Positions 29,277 through 39,745 of a stretch of DNA of 64,000 nt are shown piece by piece. Each line of letters begins with the position of its first letter. Position 1 is the first letter of the stretch. Both the position numbers and the translations under genes were made by a program. The notes under the pieces are model-generated. The model was not told the DNA's origin, searched no databases, and saw only the letters and a program-made list of their open reading frames with translations. The DNA lies in NCBI GenBank assembly GCA_943789135.1, contig CALSSY010000010.1:41853-105852 (forward strand). The letters are read 5' to 3'. This stretch comes from an uncultured Bacteroidia bacterium (GTDB taxonomy: Bacteria > Bacteroidota > Bacteroidia > NS11-12g > UBA955).

Positions 29277-30357
29277 CTAGTTCCACAAATAACTCAATCC
29301 AAATTCCATATAATCGGCTTTGTTGAGATGAGCTTTTAATCGGCTTCTAGCAACCCAATGGTGACCCAATCTATAATCCAAACCAAATGCATTATAAAAC
29401 CAAGGCTTTTCACTATGATACGGCTTTACAATATACATACCCAAATCCAAACGCAAACCCAATCTACCAAATAAAAACACCTTTCCTCCGCGAACTGCAA
29501 GTTCATAGTTTTCAGCCTCACCGGCGCGGGTCAAACTTCCATCATCGTTCCACTGATAGTTAGGATCAACGAAACCATCTAATCCAACATCCCAAAATGT
29601 AAATTTACTTTTTTGGTTTCGATAGCTAATATCACCAATCCATATATAACTGCGCCTGGGGTATTCTAAGCTTTTTTGGTTTGTGGCTAACTTTAAACCT
29701 ACAGCAAAGGGGAATGCAAAATATTTCTTTTTGGCTTCGTAATATTGTTTTCTATTGGATGTTTTAAAGGGCTTGTAGGAAACACCAACATTCATATTGA
29801 TTGACGTTAACCCTATATTGGGCTTAATCCTACCTGCATTAGAACAATTGGTCAAATTCACACCAGCAATGATTCCAAATCTCTTAACATTGAATCGCAC
29901 ATCGGCACTTAATAGTGCTAAATAGTTTATATGAGAACCTATGGCATAATTAATAGGAATGCTCGTGCTATTATAAATTTGGGTTAGATAAGAAATCCCA
30001 TGTGCCATACGCCACCGTATCATCAAATTCTTGCTTATTGGGAGTCCCGCACCCATTGATACACCAGCGCCAATTTGGGTTCCTGTTTGCGGCAAACCCA
30101 TATCCATTACTAAAAACGTTGCACCCAAGTATTTCAAGAGGTACTTTCTTTCCTCTAAGGGATTTGGAACCCTTAATTCATTGGGCATTTCCCAATCGGC
30201 ATCGAATTGAATCCCATAAACGGAGCCCTCAGGGCTTCCGTGTATTCGCTGTGGGGTCGCATTCCCCCGAATAATAAAGACGCATCTAGGCGATATTGCG
30301 CATGCATTATGCCCAATTGTGCACATAAAATAAGGAAGAAATACGTTTTACGTTCAC
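29277..30357 (-). CDS. Lipid A deacylase-like (PagL/acyloxyacyl hydrolase family) outer-membrane protein, frameshifted near its N-terminus
   Basis: The main open part (30326 frame) has the PagL-family pattern around LTNCSNAGRIKPNIG, where catalytic members have H-x-S-N; here Asn replaces the His. Near 30228-30236 a one-base loss joins it to an upstream frame reading HAQYRLDASLLFGGM then RPHSEYTEAL, continuous with EGSVYGIQFDADWEM, and preceded by a signal peptide (KTYFFLILCAQLGI). No ATG exists in that upstream frame, so a GTG at 30357 with another one-base slip in AAAA is my best start. Family predicts removal of an acyl chain from lipid A in the outer membrane, but the altered site makes activity doubtful. 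Confidence 0.68.
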
Positions 30358-30462
30358 GATATATGAACGCAAAAGTCGGTATTTTTTATTTACACTAGTC
30401 AATTCAACTTTGAATCGGAAGTTATTTTGAAAGGGTGTAAAAGGGTTGGCAATGCGTTTGTT

Positions 30463-30919
30463 TTAAAAACTACCGAATAGTTCAATTAGCTTGGTATAAC
30501 GGTAATCGAAGATGCCTTTTACTTTTGCATCTACAAACAAGGCCCCTGCAATAGGTCCGAGCGGTCCTTTGCCAATGTCATAATGAAGAATATCCGTCAT
30601 TTTCACACCGCCTTCGATGGCTTCGAAGTGATGTTCATGATGCCAAATATTATAAGGACCTTTCCTTTGCTCATCAACAAAAAAGGCCCGATCCTCTATA
30701 TGCGTTATTTCCGTACACCAATCCAATTGGATCCCCAAAAACGGAGATATTTTATAGGTAATGAACATCCCTTCATACATTTTCTCAGGAACCTCTGAAG
30801 TAATCCTGAAACGTCATGTCATCGGGAGTAATCTCATTCAAGTTTTTTGGAGATGAAAAGAAATCCCACGCCTTGTCTAAGGTAATGGGCAATTTTTGTA
30901 CAGAGACTAATTTTTTCAC
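30463..30919 (-). CDS. SRPBCC family (START-like) protein, one frameshift
   Basis: A GTG at 30919 gives VKKLVSVQKLPITLDKAWDF, the classic start of SRPBCC proteins, then FFSSPKNLNEITPDDMTF. One extra base in CAGGATT (about 30802-30808) breaks it; the other frame continues ITSEVPEKMYEGMFITYKI and runs to WHHEHHFEAIEGGVKMTDIL and the C-terminal helix. The fold binds hydrophobic ligands; many Bacteroidota members sit near cell-surface or lipid genes. Function unknown. Confidence 0.78.
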
Positions 30920-31009
30920 TCTTATTTAACAATCCATATACGGCATTGGTTTTGTTTAATGAGAAGTAAAAGTTAAAGTTCAAAACCAAGAAAACTTGGC
31001 CAAGATGAT

Positions 31010-31609
31010 TTAAATAGAATCCTTTTCAATTTGAAATGCAACCTCATTTCGTCGATTTATAACATCCCAAGGTGCATTGTACCCCATATAGAATAAATCG
31101 CTCTTAACCTTAATATTATTAGTTTTGAGTATTCCCAATAATTGATCTCGGTATTGGTTTATTTTTTGCTCAGAAGCGAAACCCTTAAATTGCAAAACGG
31201 CTAATAGAACCGGGCTTTGAGACACGATTTTCACCTGATCTGAATTGGGTTCTGGCAATTCATCTTTCTCATATTGACTTGGCATCACAAAAGACATAGA
31301 AGAACCAGAGTCTGATAATTGCATAATAACAGGAGCCGTCATGGCTATTTTCTGTTGTTTCGAATTTCCTCCAAAAATATATCCCGCAACTGTTCTAAAT
31401 CCATTATCCTCATTGCCATCGTAACGATTACTTCTGAGCTTAGTTTGAGCTAGAGTCATAGCGGGATATTCGCGAATTTCAACATCACTGATTTTTCTCA
31501 AAATCTTATATTTAGGGGTTTCAATTTTTTTAAACCTGAATGAATAAAACACACCTATTGCAAGTACCAATAATATTCCGCCAATTAACCATAACATAAA
31601 CTTCATCAA
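31010..31609 (-). CDS. SOUL family heme-binding-like membrane-anchored protein
   Basis: 199 residues. One N-terminal transmembrane helix (MLWLIGGILLVLAIGVFYSF) followed by the SOUL fold: VEIREYPAMTLAQTKL, GGNSKQQKIAMTAPVIM (the family's K-I-x-M-T-x-P core) and a C-terminal YNAPWDVINRRNEVAF. SOUL relatives bind heme or tetrapyrroles, but the function in bacteria is not settled. Monocistronic. Confidence 0.88.
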   Translation of the reverse strand: MMKFMLWLIGGILLVLAIGVFYSFRFKKIETPKYKILRKISDVEIREYPAMTLAQTKLRSNRYDGNEDNGFRTVAGYIFGGNSKQQKIAMTAPVIMQLSDSGSSMSFVMPSQYEKDELPEPNSDQVKIVSQSPVLLAVLQFKGFASEQKINQYRDQLLGILKTNNIKVKSDLFYMGYNAPWDVINRRNEVAFQIEKDSI

Positions 31610-31733
31610 TCTATTAACACGTAAAATTCATGATTGTTCAGAAAATCACAAACTATAATAAACAGGAAACCTAACTAACCTAAAAGGGCGTTAGTCAATT
31701 CACCTCTTCATTCAAATAATGAAATTTGAATAT

Positions 31734-32456
31734 TTAATTATGGTGTTTGTATAAATCTGCGGCCAAACCTAACTGAACATTGAACGTATTGAAATCTTTG
31801 GAATAAGAATACGTCTCATAATCTCCATTGGAATAAAACGCCTCGGTTTGTTTGAAATCAAAATCAGCCGCCATTAGGTTAGCAGAAACTGTTGCATAAA
31901 AGTTTTTAGCAAAGTTTATTTTAGCTTGACCGCCGAATTTAAACGCAACTGCCGAAGCATAATTATTGGTCGAAACAGACCAATAACCTGAATTCAACTC
32001 CATTATTGACATCATTGGATCCTTTGCTAAACCCAACCCCAGTTGAGCAATTACACCTACTTTAGTTTTTTCACTGACCTTAAAATCTTGCTGCAATCCC
32101 GCTAAAAATGCTGACATGGAATAAATTTCAGCAACTATTGACCAATTTAGAGTAGGATCCAAAAGTGTAATCTCACGATCATAAGCCGCCACATCGAAAT
32201 TGTGTGCTTGTGTTTGTGTACTTAATACTACACTAAATCCACCTTCGTTTATCTGATATTTCAATCCTGCTTGACTTGAAAAGCCTGTTTTCGCATATCC
32301 GGAACTGTAATTCTGTGAATTGGCCTCACGGAAATCTCCTAATGGGATGCTCGAGCCATAACTATATTCAATAGATAGCGTGCCCTTTTGAGCGCTTAGA
32401 ATTGACACCCAACTAATACACAGGAAAGCACTTATGCGTTGAAAATTTTTAAGCAT
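31734..32456 (-). CDS. Outer-membrane beta-barrel protein, unknown
   Basis: 240 residues from the ATG at 32456 (MLKNFQRISAFLCISW, cleaved after LSAQ). Strand-rich throughout (GTLSIEYSYGSSIPLGDF, KTKVGVIAQLGLGLAK), ending NVQLGLAADLYKHHN; probably an 8-10 stranded barrel of the OmpW/outer-membrane-protein-beta-barrel type. A -7 element sits 3 bases upstream of the ATG. Upstream lies tRNA-Phe. Confidence 0.7.
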   Translation of the reverse strand: MLKNFQRISAFLCISWVSILSAQKGTLSIEYSYGSSIPLGDFREANSQNYSSGYAKTGFSSQAGLKYQINEGGFSVVLSTQTQAHNFDVAAYDREITLLDPTLNWSIVAEIYSMSAFLAGLQQDFKVSEKTKVGVIAQLGLGLAKDPMMSIMELNSGYWSVSTNNYASAVAFKFGGQAKINFAKNFYATVSANLMAADFDFKQTEAFYSNGDYETYSYSKDFNTFNVQLGLAADLYKHHN

Positions 32457-32459
32457 AAA

Positions 32460-32467
32460 CAAATATA
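32460..32467 (-). promoter_or_regulatory. -7 element TATATTTG three bases before the barrel gene ATG
   Basis: Exact TAnnTTTG on the minus strand with a 3-base gap to the start codon at 32456; the transcript would be leaderless. Confidence 0.6.
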
Positions 32468-32567
32468 AAACAAATTCTACAATAGAAATTCGATACCTTT
32501 AATGTTAACACAAAATGCCCCTAAGAGTTAAAATATGTGAAGTTTAATCGGGTTAAATAATCCTCAA

Positions 32568-32600
32568 CAAAAAAGGTCGTCTGAATTAGACGACCTTTGA
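32568..32600 (-). terminator. Terminator downstream of tRNA-Phe
   Basis: On the minus strand AAAGGTCGTCT pairs exactly with AGACGACCTTT across a 5-base loop, followed by a T run. It begins 5 bases after the tRNA 3' end. Confidence 0.9.
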
Positions 32601-32604
32601 TCTG

Positions 32605-32677
32605 TGGTATCGGACGGAATCGAACCGCCGACACAAGGATTTTCAGTCCTTTGCTCTACCGACTGAGCTACGATACC
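32605..32677 (-). tRNA. tRNA-Phe (GAA)
   Basis: On the minus strand the acceptor arm GGTATCG pairs with CGATACC plus discriminator A. The anticodon loop is CTGAAAA, giving GAA for Phe, flanked by a perfect AAGGA/TCCTT stem. The T arm is GGCGG-TTCGATT-CCGTC. The genomic 3' CCA is not encoded, as is usual in Bacteroidota. Confidence 0.96.
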
Positions 32678-32844
32678 AATTTTTTAAATTACTAAGCGAA
32701 GTTTTACTTTCTCTTAGGGTGTGCAAAAATACAACTTTTCAGTTGTTAAGCAACAAATAACGAGAAAATTATTAGGCAATTATTATTGGGAATTTGCTAT
32801 CTGATTCATTGAATGATATTTAAAAAATATCTTATCTTGCAAAG

Positions 32845-33576
32845 ATGGATCGTAACGCGCTACACTACACCATTCCAATTGGTGATCCAATATGGGTCGC
32901 TATGAATCTTGGTTTGATCTTAGCGATGCTCTTATTTTATTTTATCAGCAGAAAAGCATCCGACCATAGAAAAGATCAAATTGCCACAATTCTTGCAATA
33001 ATAATTGGAGTAAACTTCATCATAGAACAACTTGAGGCTGTATATCACAATACTTGGACTCTTGAATCCTATTTGCCCTTGCATCTTTGCTCGCTATCCA
33101 CTTTCCTGGCGATTGCATTTCTTCTGAATAGGAATCAGTGGGTTTATGAGTTTCTCATATATTGGAGTGCCGGAGCTATACACGCATTTATAACTCCTGA
33201 AATCACCACCGGTGCTAGCTTATATTACATCATCGAATTTAGCGTCTCTCACGGCGGTATCATCATTGCCGCATTATACGGAAGTATTATACTTGGATTC
33301 AAGCCCCGCGTTTTCTCTTGGTTAAAAGTATTCGGATACACCCAATTGGTTTTACCTGTAATTGGTTTAATTAATTATTTAATTGGGTCTAACTATATGT
33401 ATATTGCCCAAAAACCCAATGCGAATAATCCCATGATAATCGGAGAATGGCCTTGGTACATTATCGGGTTAGAATTTGTTGTTTTGATTCATTTCCTTGT
33501 TTTCTATTGGATACATTCACGAATTGCACAGGTCGGCTTTGCCCCAAAAGAATTCAATCAAACCCTAACATCTTGA
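32845..33576 (+). CDS. YwaF/TMEM164-like (TIGR02206) membrane protein
   Basis: 243 residues with six to seven hydrophobic helices. Signature text LPLHLCSLSTFLAI in the middle and N-Y-M-Y plus K-P..GEWPWYIIGLE towards the end match the TIGR02206/YwaF family of acyltransferase-like membrane proteins related to TMEM164. Substrate not known. Monocistronic, between tRNA-Phe and the convergent GH92 gene. Confidence 0.85.
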   Translation: MDRNALHYTIPIGDPIWVAMNLGLILAMLLFYFISRKASDHRKDQIATILAIIIGVNFIIEQLEAVYHNTWTLESYLPLHLCSLSTFLAIAFLLNRNQWVYEFLIYWSAGAIHAFITPEITTGASLYYIIEFSVSHGGIIIAALYGSIILGFKPRVFSWLKVFGYTQLVLPVIGLINYLIGSNYMYIAQKPNANNPMIIGEWPWYIIGLEFVVLIHFLVFYWIHSRIAQVGFAPKEFNQTLTS

Positions 33577-33591
33577 AAGCGTAAATACACC

Positions 33592-36500
33592 TTATTCTAA
33601 GACCATCACTTCTGGATTTATCAGAACTTCATCGATAAATATAAAGGCATCTCCATTATAGTCAAAACCAGGATGCCCTTCGGGTAACTTGCCAAAATTC
33701 TTCGCTTTTATCCTAATAAATCTTGCCTCTATTCCCCTAGACTTCTTTTTATGAGCCATTATTATGGGATAAATCCCAATATCATTTCTGGGTGCATCGC
33801 GCTTAAATTCAAAATTATTAAAGGGCTTGTAGTTAATTCCGTCTTTTGAATATTCCCATTCCACATTTGTCGGAAGAAAAATCCATGCCCTTTCATCCGA
33901 TAAGAAACGCGCACCTAAATAATCAATATGGGTAATTTCCTTAAGATCAATAACCGTTTCAAAGTCCTGAGTTTGATATCCCTGCCAAAATCCAGATCGC
34001 CACTCTTCACTCCCTAATACCCCATCAATCAAGGCATCATCTCCCCCCCCACTATATTGAGAATTGTATTTACCCTTTATTTCAACGACTTCAAAATCAT
34101 TTTTTTGCTCATAAACGTATCGCGCAACAAAAGGTGCAACATTCCAATTCGACTTATCCATAAAGGCTGCCCATACCAAAACACTTCCCTTCAAGTAAAT
34201 CTGGGTATCTGAATAACACCTTATCATTCTGTGATGCGCCCCCAAACCTGGTATTTGTGAACTACCTCCTATTGTTTACATTGAAAGGTTCGATAAAACT
34301 CTTCCTTTGAGTTTGCAAAAGAAAATGCACTATCTAAAAATCGCAACATAACATAAACCGGTCTGTTGATTTCCCCTCCTAGAATTTCCATAGTATAGGT
34401 ACTATTGCCTTTGACTTTCAATGGGCTTCGCAACTCCGGAAGGTATTTATTGGCAGGCGTTTTTTCCAATGGAGAACCTGAATTAAACGAATCCATCCAA
34501 ACAAAATGTAGACCGCGGTGTATTTTTAAAAAATCATTGGAAACTCGATTTCGTTGAGGTAAAATGTCCTGATAATAAGGTGGAAACGTTATAAATCTTT
34601 CTTCATATGTTTGTTCCGCATGCGAACGAGAAAAGTCCCAAAATCCTTTTTGGGTCTTCTGGCTCCTTTTTCCCCTAATAAAATCAATAGCCTCACCATC
34701 GGATTGAAATACTTCTATACTATCAAAAAGTGGAATGCCCATATCCCAATAACCGCTGCCAGGAAACACGGGATAAATACCGATTGCCGAAAGCACGTGC
34801 CATGCACTCATCTGTCCGCAATCCTCATTACCAATTAAGCCATCGACCCCGGTAGTATAAAATTCTTTTTGAATTCTAGCAATTATCCGTTGGGTTTTCT
34901 CCGGTTTGCCCACATAATTATAGAGATACGCCATATGATGACTGGGCTCATTACCATGCGCATATTGGCCAATCAAACCTGAAATATCGGCTTGCTCACG
35001 ACCTCTCGTCAAGGTGGAGCCATTGAACAACAAATCCAATGCACGTTCAAAGGAATCTGCCCCCCCAAAATTGGCTATTAATGCATCGACATCGTGTTGA
35101 ACGGCAAAACGATATTGCCAAGCGTTGGCTTCGGTATAGTGATTATTAACTTCATTTAGATAATAGGGCTCCAAAAAGGAACCGTTCAATATTGGGCGAA
35201 AACTCTTGGAACTTTTATCCCATAATCCACGCCAACGTTCTGCCCTACGTTCAAAAATCCTTGCTTCCTCATCATAACCCAGAATTTTACCTAATTGTGC
35301 AACACAAGCATCATCAAAAGCATATTCTAATGTTTTTGAAACCGATTCACTTTGATTCAATACATCAATATAACCCAATTGCAAACCGTACAATGTTAAC
35401 AGTTCGCTTTCAATTGGAATATGGTATTCATAAGATAATTCCTTTGCATTTGAACTTTGTTTTACCGCCTTCCATATACGGGATTTCTCATCATCCGAAA
35501 AATCCACACCCTGAACCATCGCATCCAAAATTACCGGAACGCTGTGAAAACCAATCATACAGTTTGTTTCACAGCTACCCAATTCCCAAACGGGCAATTT
35601 CCCACCTTGTTCAAACTGATCCAACATGGTAAGAATGAAGTCTTTTGTCCTAGATTTATCTATTAATGATAGCAATGGATGCAATGCACGATAGGTATCC
35701 CAAAGTGAAAAAACATGATACGTTTTATGGGCTGCATGATGCAGAACCTGATCCCTTCCTCGGTAACGTCCATCGGCATCCGATGCTAATGAAGGGTGAA
35801 TCATACAGTGGTACAGGGCCGTATAAAATGTACTCATTTGTTGAGGATCTGGGTTTGTATCAAGAATTTTAATTCTTGATAACTCGGACTCCCATATTTG
35901 CTCATATGCCGCTCTCACCGATTGAAAGTCGAACATGACGAAATCAGAGAAACCCTCCCATCCTGACCAACTTGAAATTCTATGAGATTTGGTATCACCA
36001 GATTTAACTCCACCTGAAATACCCTTCGCATTACTTAATCCTATATCAATCCTTTTATGGTTAAAATTAAATTTTGAAAGTTCGGACCTTTCGTTGACAA
36101 AAGCACCTTCTAAACCTGTAAACGATAGTGTAGTTTGTATATCTATCGTGTCACTATTAAGATAAAAACCAAGAGCCAATTGCGTTGAATCATTGTTAAA
36201 CTGCCAATCCGCAATTTTTTGGCTAAAACGTGTTACAAAAAATACCCATTGATTATCCGCCCATTGTTGACTTTGTCTGTGTCCAATAATGGTATTGGCA
36301 TTTTGAATCTGTAGACTTGAACTTAGTAATTTATCTCGGTGTTTTAGATCAATCAAAACCCATTTTAAGCTATCGTGATTCGCATAAACATACCGTTGAA
36401 TACCTGAATATTCTGTAGCCGTCAACTCAACTTGAACATGCATTTCCGGATATTGAACTTTATAATACCCAACGGAGGCTTCCTCCTGTTCATGGCTAAA

Positions 36501-36941
36501 ACGTTGTTTGTATTTTTCTGGATCGAAATTCGGTTTTTCAATTGGCTGAAACAATACATCTCCTAAGTCAGACACACCGGTGCCGCTCAAATGTGTATGC
36601 GAAAAGCCATATATAAAGGTATCGTGGTAATAATATCCGCCGCATGCGTCCCAAGAAGCATCATTACGTGTATCCGGACTTAATTGAACCATACCAAACG
36701 GGGCTACAGCACCGGGGAATGTATGTCCGTGACCTCCGGTTCCAATTAATGGTTTAACATATTGTACATATTTAGTCGGAATGTTGCGTTTTTTATTAAG
36801 ATCTGGAATATCAAAATCTGCACTTTTCGCAAAGGCAGCCCCATTTAAAAGGAGGCAAATACCGATTAAAACCGAATACTTTTTGGGATACTCGATGCGA
36901 ATTTCACCATGAATAAAAGAAAATAAAAACTTCTCAATCAT
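33592..36941 (-). CDS. GH92 alpha-mannosidase with C-terminal discoidin-like module, one frameshift
   Basis: The main part starts at the ATG at 36941 (MIEKFLFSF; a longer frame to 36992 merely translates the upstream terminator) and has a signal anchor, then the GH92 core: LIGTGGHGHTFPGAVAPFGM, CGGYYYHDTFIYGFSHTHLSG, and GNEDCGQMSAWHVLSAIGIY with the catalytic Glu. GH92 enzymes are Ca2+-dependent exo-alpha-mannosidases. The frame stops at 34269, but a one-base shift at about 34270-34282 continues as TIGGSSQIPGLG to a C-terminal carbohydrate-binding domain (YNSQYSGGGDDALIDG, SGFWQGYQ, F5/8 type C-like) ending 33592. No SusC/SusD pair is next to it. Confidence 0.9.
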
Positions 36942-36978
36942 AAGAGAGCAAGTTAGGACTAAAAATTCATTTGCATAA

Positions 36979-37006
36979 AAAAAGGCCGCCATTTAGCGAC
37001 CTTCTT
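36979..37006 (-). terminator. Terminator of the OmpA-like lipoprotein gene
   Basis: On the minus strand AAGGTCGCTAAATGGCGGCCTT forms a hairpin with one bulge/GU-type mismatch, followed by a run of seven T. Confidence 0.8.
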
Positions 37007-37028
37007 TAAGTTATGAAAAACAAATTTC

Positions 37029-37670
37029 TTATTTCACAGATACGCTAATGATAGCGCGACGATCTAGAAGGTAGGTTTTAGAGAATGACTCCTGATTGGT
37101 AACAACATTAATACCAGCCTTCACACCCAAAGCGTCCACTAAGAACTTTTTAACCGCTTCAGCACGGCGTGCACGCAAACGATTGTTTACATACTGTGGG
37201 CCACTTTTATCTGCTGAGGCGTTGATGTTTATCGTATAGGTGTATCCAGTAGGAGCTTTGTCGACACCCGACTTCCAACGGTACAACTCCTGCATCGAAG
37301 CGGCAGATAAAACTGCACTACCCGTGTTGAAAAATACAACAGAGGTATTGGAACGTTCGAACTCTGATTTTGATTCTTTTTCTAAATTTTCAATTGTTTT
37401 AAGCTTGTCTTCTAATTTGTTTACAACCTCTTGAGCCTTTTTATTATTAGCATCTAGAGCTTCAACTCGCATATCTACAGCGCTTATTTTAGCTTCGACA
37501 GGGGACAAATCCGCTTTTGGAGGATTTTTAGCAAGAATGTCTTTGGTTTGTTCTGCAACAAAACCTGACAATTTAGATTTTTCGTAAGCGTCTTTGGAGT
37601 TGATACAACTGCTCATGCTGATGGCTCCAAGGGTCGCTAAAGTGATGATGTGCAATGAAAAGATTTTCAT
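37029..37670 (-). CDS. Coiled-coil OmpA-like lipoprotein
   Basis: 213 residues. Lipoprotein signal ending ISMSSC. Residues ~40-100 form an alpha-helical coiled coil (KKAQEVVNKLEDKLKTIENL). The C-terminal ~110 residues have the OmpA-like shape: VVFFNTGSAVLSAAS, then NASADKSGPQYVNNRLRARR corresponding to the peptidoglycan-binding G-x-x-D..x..N-x-x-LS-x-RR motif with changes. Inferred: outer-membrane lipoprotein that contacts the cell wall. Monocistronic with its own -7 element and terminator. Confidence 0.83.
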   Translation of the reverse strand: MKIFSLHIITLATLGAISMSSCINSKDAYEKSKLSGFVAEQTKDILAKNPPKADLSPVEAKISAVDMRVEALDANNKKAQEVVNKLEDKLKTIENLEKESKSEFERSNTSVVFFNTGSAVLSAASMQELYRWKSGVDKAPTGYTYTININASADKSGPQYVNNRLRARRAEAVKKFLVDALGVKAGINVVTNQESFSKTYLLDRRAIISVSVK

Positions 37671-37680
37671 AATGTTCTCG

Positions 37681-37688
37681 CAAATTTA
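37681..37688 (-). promoter_or_regulatory. -7 element TAAATTTG for the OmpA-like lipoprotein gene
   Basis: Exact TAnnTTTG on the minus strand, 10 bases before the ATG; a TTTTG lies 21 bases further upstream at the expected -33 position. Confidence 0.65.
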
Positions 37689-37790
37689 AGTCAAGCCTTT
37701 TGAGAATCCCAAAACTTCATCGAACAATTGTCCATAATTATAGAAGGTGAATAGAAAATCTTACACCGAGTTCCTTGAACTTCAAAATTG

Positions 37791-37798
37791 TATCTTTG
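37791..37798 (+). promoter_or_regulatory. -7 element TATCTTTG for the aldolase gene
   Basis: Exact TAnnTTTG with 4 bases to the ATG at 37803, so leaderless transcription is likely. Confidence 0.6.
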
Positions 37799-37802
37799 TG
37801 GC

Positions 37803-38816
37803 ATGGGCAATCTTTACATTCAAGACGTAACCTTGCGTGATGGTCAGCACGCCGTAAAACATCAATATTCATTAGAACAGGCAAAAACCATTGCAAAGGC
37901 ATTGGATCAAGCCGGTGTTCATGCTATTGAAGTTGCCCATGGTGACGGACTTTCAGGAGGAAGCTTCAATTATGGATTTGGGGCACATACCGATTGGGAT
38001 TGGATAGAATCCGTTGCGAAGGAGATCAAAAATGCTAAGTTAACAACCTTATTATTACCTGGAATTGGCACAATCCATGATTTGAAACGAGCAAAAGAGG
38101 CTGGAGTGCAATCGGTACGAATTGCCACACACTGCACAGAAGCGGACATAGCCATTCAGCATATCGGAGCAGCTCGCAAATTGGGATTAGACGTTGCTGG
38201 ATTCCTTATGATGGCGCATATGAACCCACCAGAAGCACTTGCCCAACAAGCAAAAATCATGGAGGATGCGGGTGCTCATTGCGTTTATGTTACAGATTCA
38301 GCTGGAGCTTTGTTAATGAACGATGTCCGCGATCGAATTTTGGCTTTCAAATCTGTTTTACGACCAGAAACCGAACTTGGTATTCATTGTCATCATAATC
38401 TTTCACTAGGCGTTGCCAATACTATTGTCGCTTATGAAAATGGAGCAACCCGATTGGATGCTTCTCTCGCAGGAATGGGGGCAGGTGCTGGAAACGCGCC
38501 ATTAGAGGTGTTAATAGCTACGTTACACAAAATGAATATACATACGGGCTCTGATTTGCATCGGTTGATGGATGCGGCTGATGATATCATCAGACCCTTA
38601 CAAAACAGACCGGTTCGGGTAGATAGAGAAACCTTATCTTTAGGATTTGCCGGTGTTTATTCAAGTTTCCTTTTGCATGCAGAACGCGCGTCTCAAAAAT
38701 ACGGTATCGACACCAGAACGATATTGGAAGAATTAGGAAAACGAAAAATGGTAGGCGGCCAGGAAGATATGATCGTAGATGTTGCTCTCGACATGTTGAA
38801 TCAGTCGAAAAATTAA
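37803..38816 (+). CDS. 4-hydroxy-2-oxovalerate aldolase
   Basis: 337 residues. Cleaves 4-hydroxy-2-oxovalerate to pyruvate and acetaldehyde. The DRE-TIM signature is [15 protein letters not shown] with the metal-binding Asp, [15 protein letters not shown] carries metal His ligands, and [16 protein letters not shown] and the C-terminal RQ..-type domain fit DmpG/MhpE. I start at the ATG at 37803, since the upstream in-frame ATG at 37788 overlaps the -7 element. The acetaldehyde dehydrogenase partner, usually in the same operon, ends only 18 bases away on the other strand. Confidence 0.95.
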   Translation: MGNLYIQDVTLRDGQHAVKHQYSLEQAKTIAKALDQAGVHAIEVAHGDGLSGGSFNYGFGAHTDWDWIESVAKEIKNAKLTTLLLPGIGTIHDLKRAKEAGVQSVRIATHCTEADIAIQHIGAARKLGLDVAGFLMMAHMNPPEALAQQAKIMEDAGAHCVYVTDSAGALLMNDVRDRILAFKSVLRPETELGIHCHHNLSLGVANTIVAYENGATRLDASLAGMGAGAGNAPLEVLIATLHKMNIHTGSDLHRLMDAADDIIRPLQNRPVRVDRETLSLGFAGVYSSFLLHAERASQKYGIDTRTILEELGKRKMVGGQEDMIVDVALDMLNQSKN

Positions 38817-38833
38817 ATCACCTATAACCAAAA

Positions 38834-39745
38834 TCAAAGTGCTTCAGCAACTGCTTTTGCTGCACTCGTCATGATATCTAAATTACCCGCGTATTCGGGC
38901 AAATAATGTCCGGCTCCTTCTACTTGAAGAAACACCGTTGTTTTCAAACCGTGCACATTCCCCAATCCTTCAATAAAAACAGGATTTTCAGGTGAAATAT
39001 CTTCAAATTGCACTTCTTGATGCAGTCGATATCCTGGCACATATGCTTGTACAGTTTCTATCATTCGATGAATACTCTCTTTTACTTCTTCCCTATTGGC
39101 TTGTTCACTCAAAGTGAAAACAGTATCACGCATAATCAAAGGTGGTTCTGCAGGATTCAAAACAATTATGGCCTTGCCTTTTTTTGCACCACCCACTTTC
39201 TCAATACCTAAGGAAGTAGTTTCTGTAAATTCATCAATATTTGCGCGAGTTCCAGGCCCTGCAGATTTAGACGCAATTGATGCAACAATTTCACCATAAT
39301 GCACTGGAGAGACTCTACTCACAGCCGCAACTATAGGAATGGTAGCTTGACCACCACAGGTTACCATATTCACGTTGGGAACATCTTGTAAACGATCAAT
39401 ATTCACAGCAGGAACCATAAAAGGTCCAATTGCCGCCGGGGTTAAATCAATAACTTTTTTTCCTGGAAATGCATTGATCTTTTCAAAGTTATATAAATGG
39501 GCTTTCGCACTTGTTGCATCAAAAACAACGGATATATTATTCCACTCAGGCATAGAAATCAAACCATCTACCCCTTCATGCGTGGTTGCCACTCCCATTC
39601 TCTGGGCTCGCGCCAATCCGTCAGAATTGGAATCAATTCCAACCATTACCGACATTTCTAAGGATTCAGAATAACGCAACACTTTGATCATTAAATCTGT
39701 TCCTATATTTCCCGAGCCAATTATGGCAACTTTTTTCTTTTTCAT
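38834..39745 (-). CDS. Acetaldehyde dehydrogenase (acetylating)
   Basis: 303 residues. Converts acetaldehyde + CoA + NAD to acetyl-CoA. NAD-binding [18 protein letters not shown] at the N-terminus; catalytic Cys in [28 protein letters not shown] and the [21 protein letters not shown]-terminal region are typical of DmpF/MhpF. Its ATG overlaps the hydratase stop by 4 bases, so hydratase and dehydrogenase are co-translated. Confidence 0.95.
   Translation of the reverse strand: MKKKKVAIIGSGNIGTDLMIKVLRYSESLEMSVMVGIDSNSDGLARAQRMGVATTHEGVDGLISMPEWNNISVVFDATSAKAHLYNFEKINAFPGKKVIDLTPAAIGPFMVPAVNIDRLQDVPNVNMVTCGGQATIPIVAAVSRVSPVHYGEIVASIASKSAGPGTRANIDEFTETTSLGIEKVGGAKKGKAIIVLNPAEPPLIMRDTVFTLSEQANREEVKESIHRMIETVQAYVPGYRLHQEVQFEDISPENPVFIEGLGNVHGLKTTVFLQVEGAGHYLPEYAGNLDIMTSAAKAVAEAL

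Noticed and set aside
35192..35872. Frames up to 146 codons antisense to the GH92 gene
   Set aside because: No start context, no conserved motif, and the GH92 frame is intact there.
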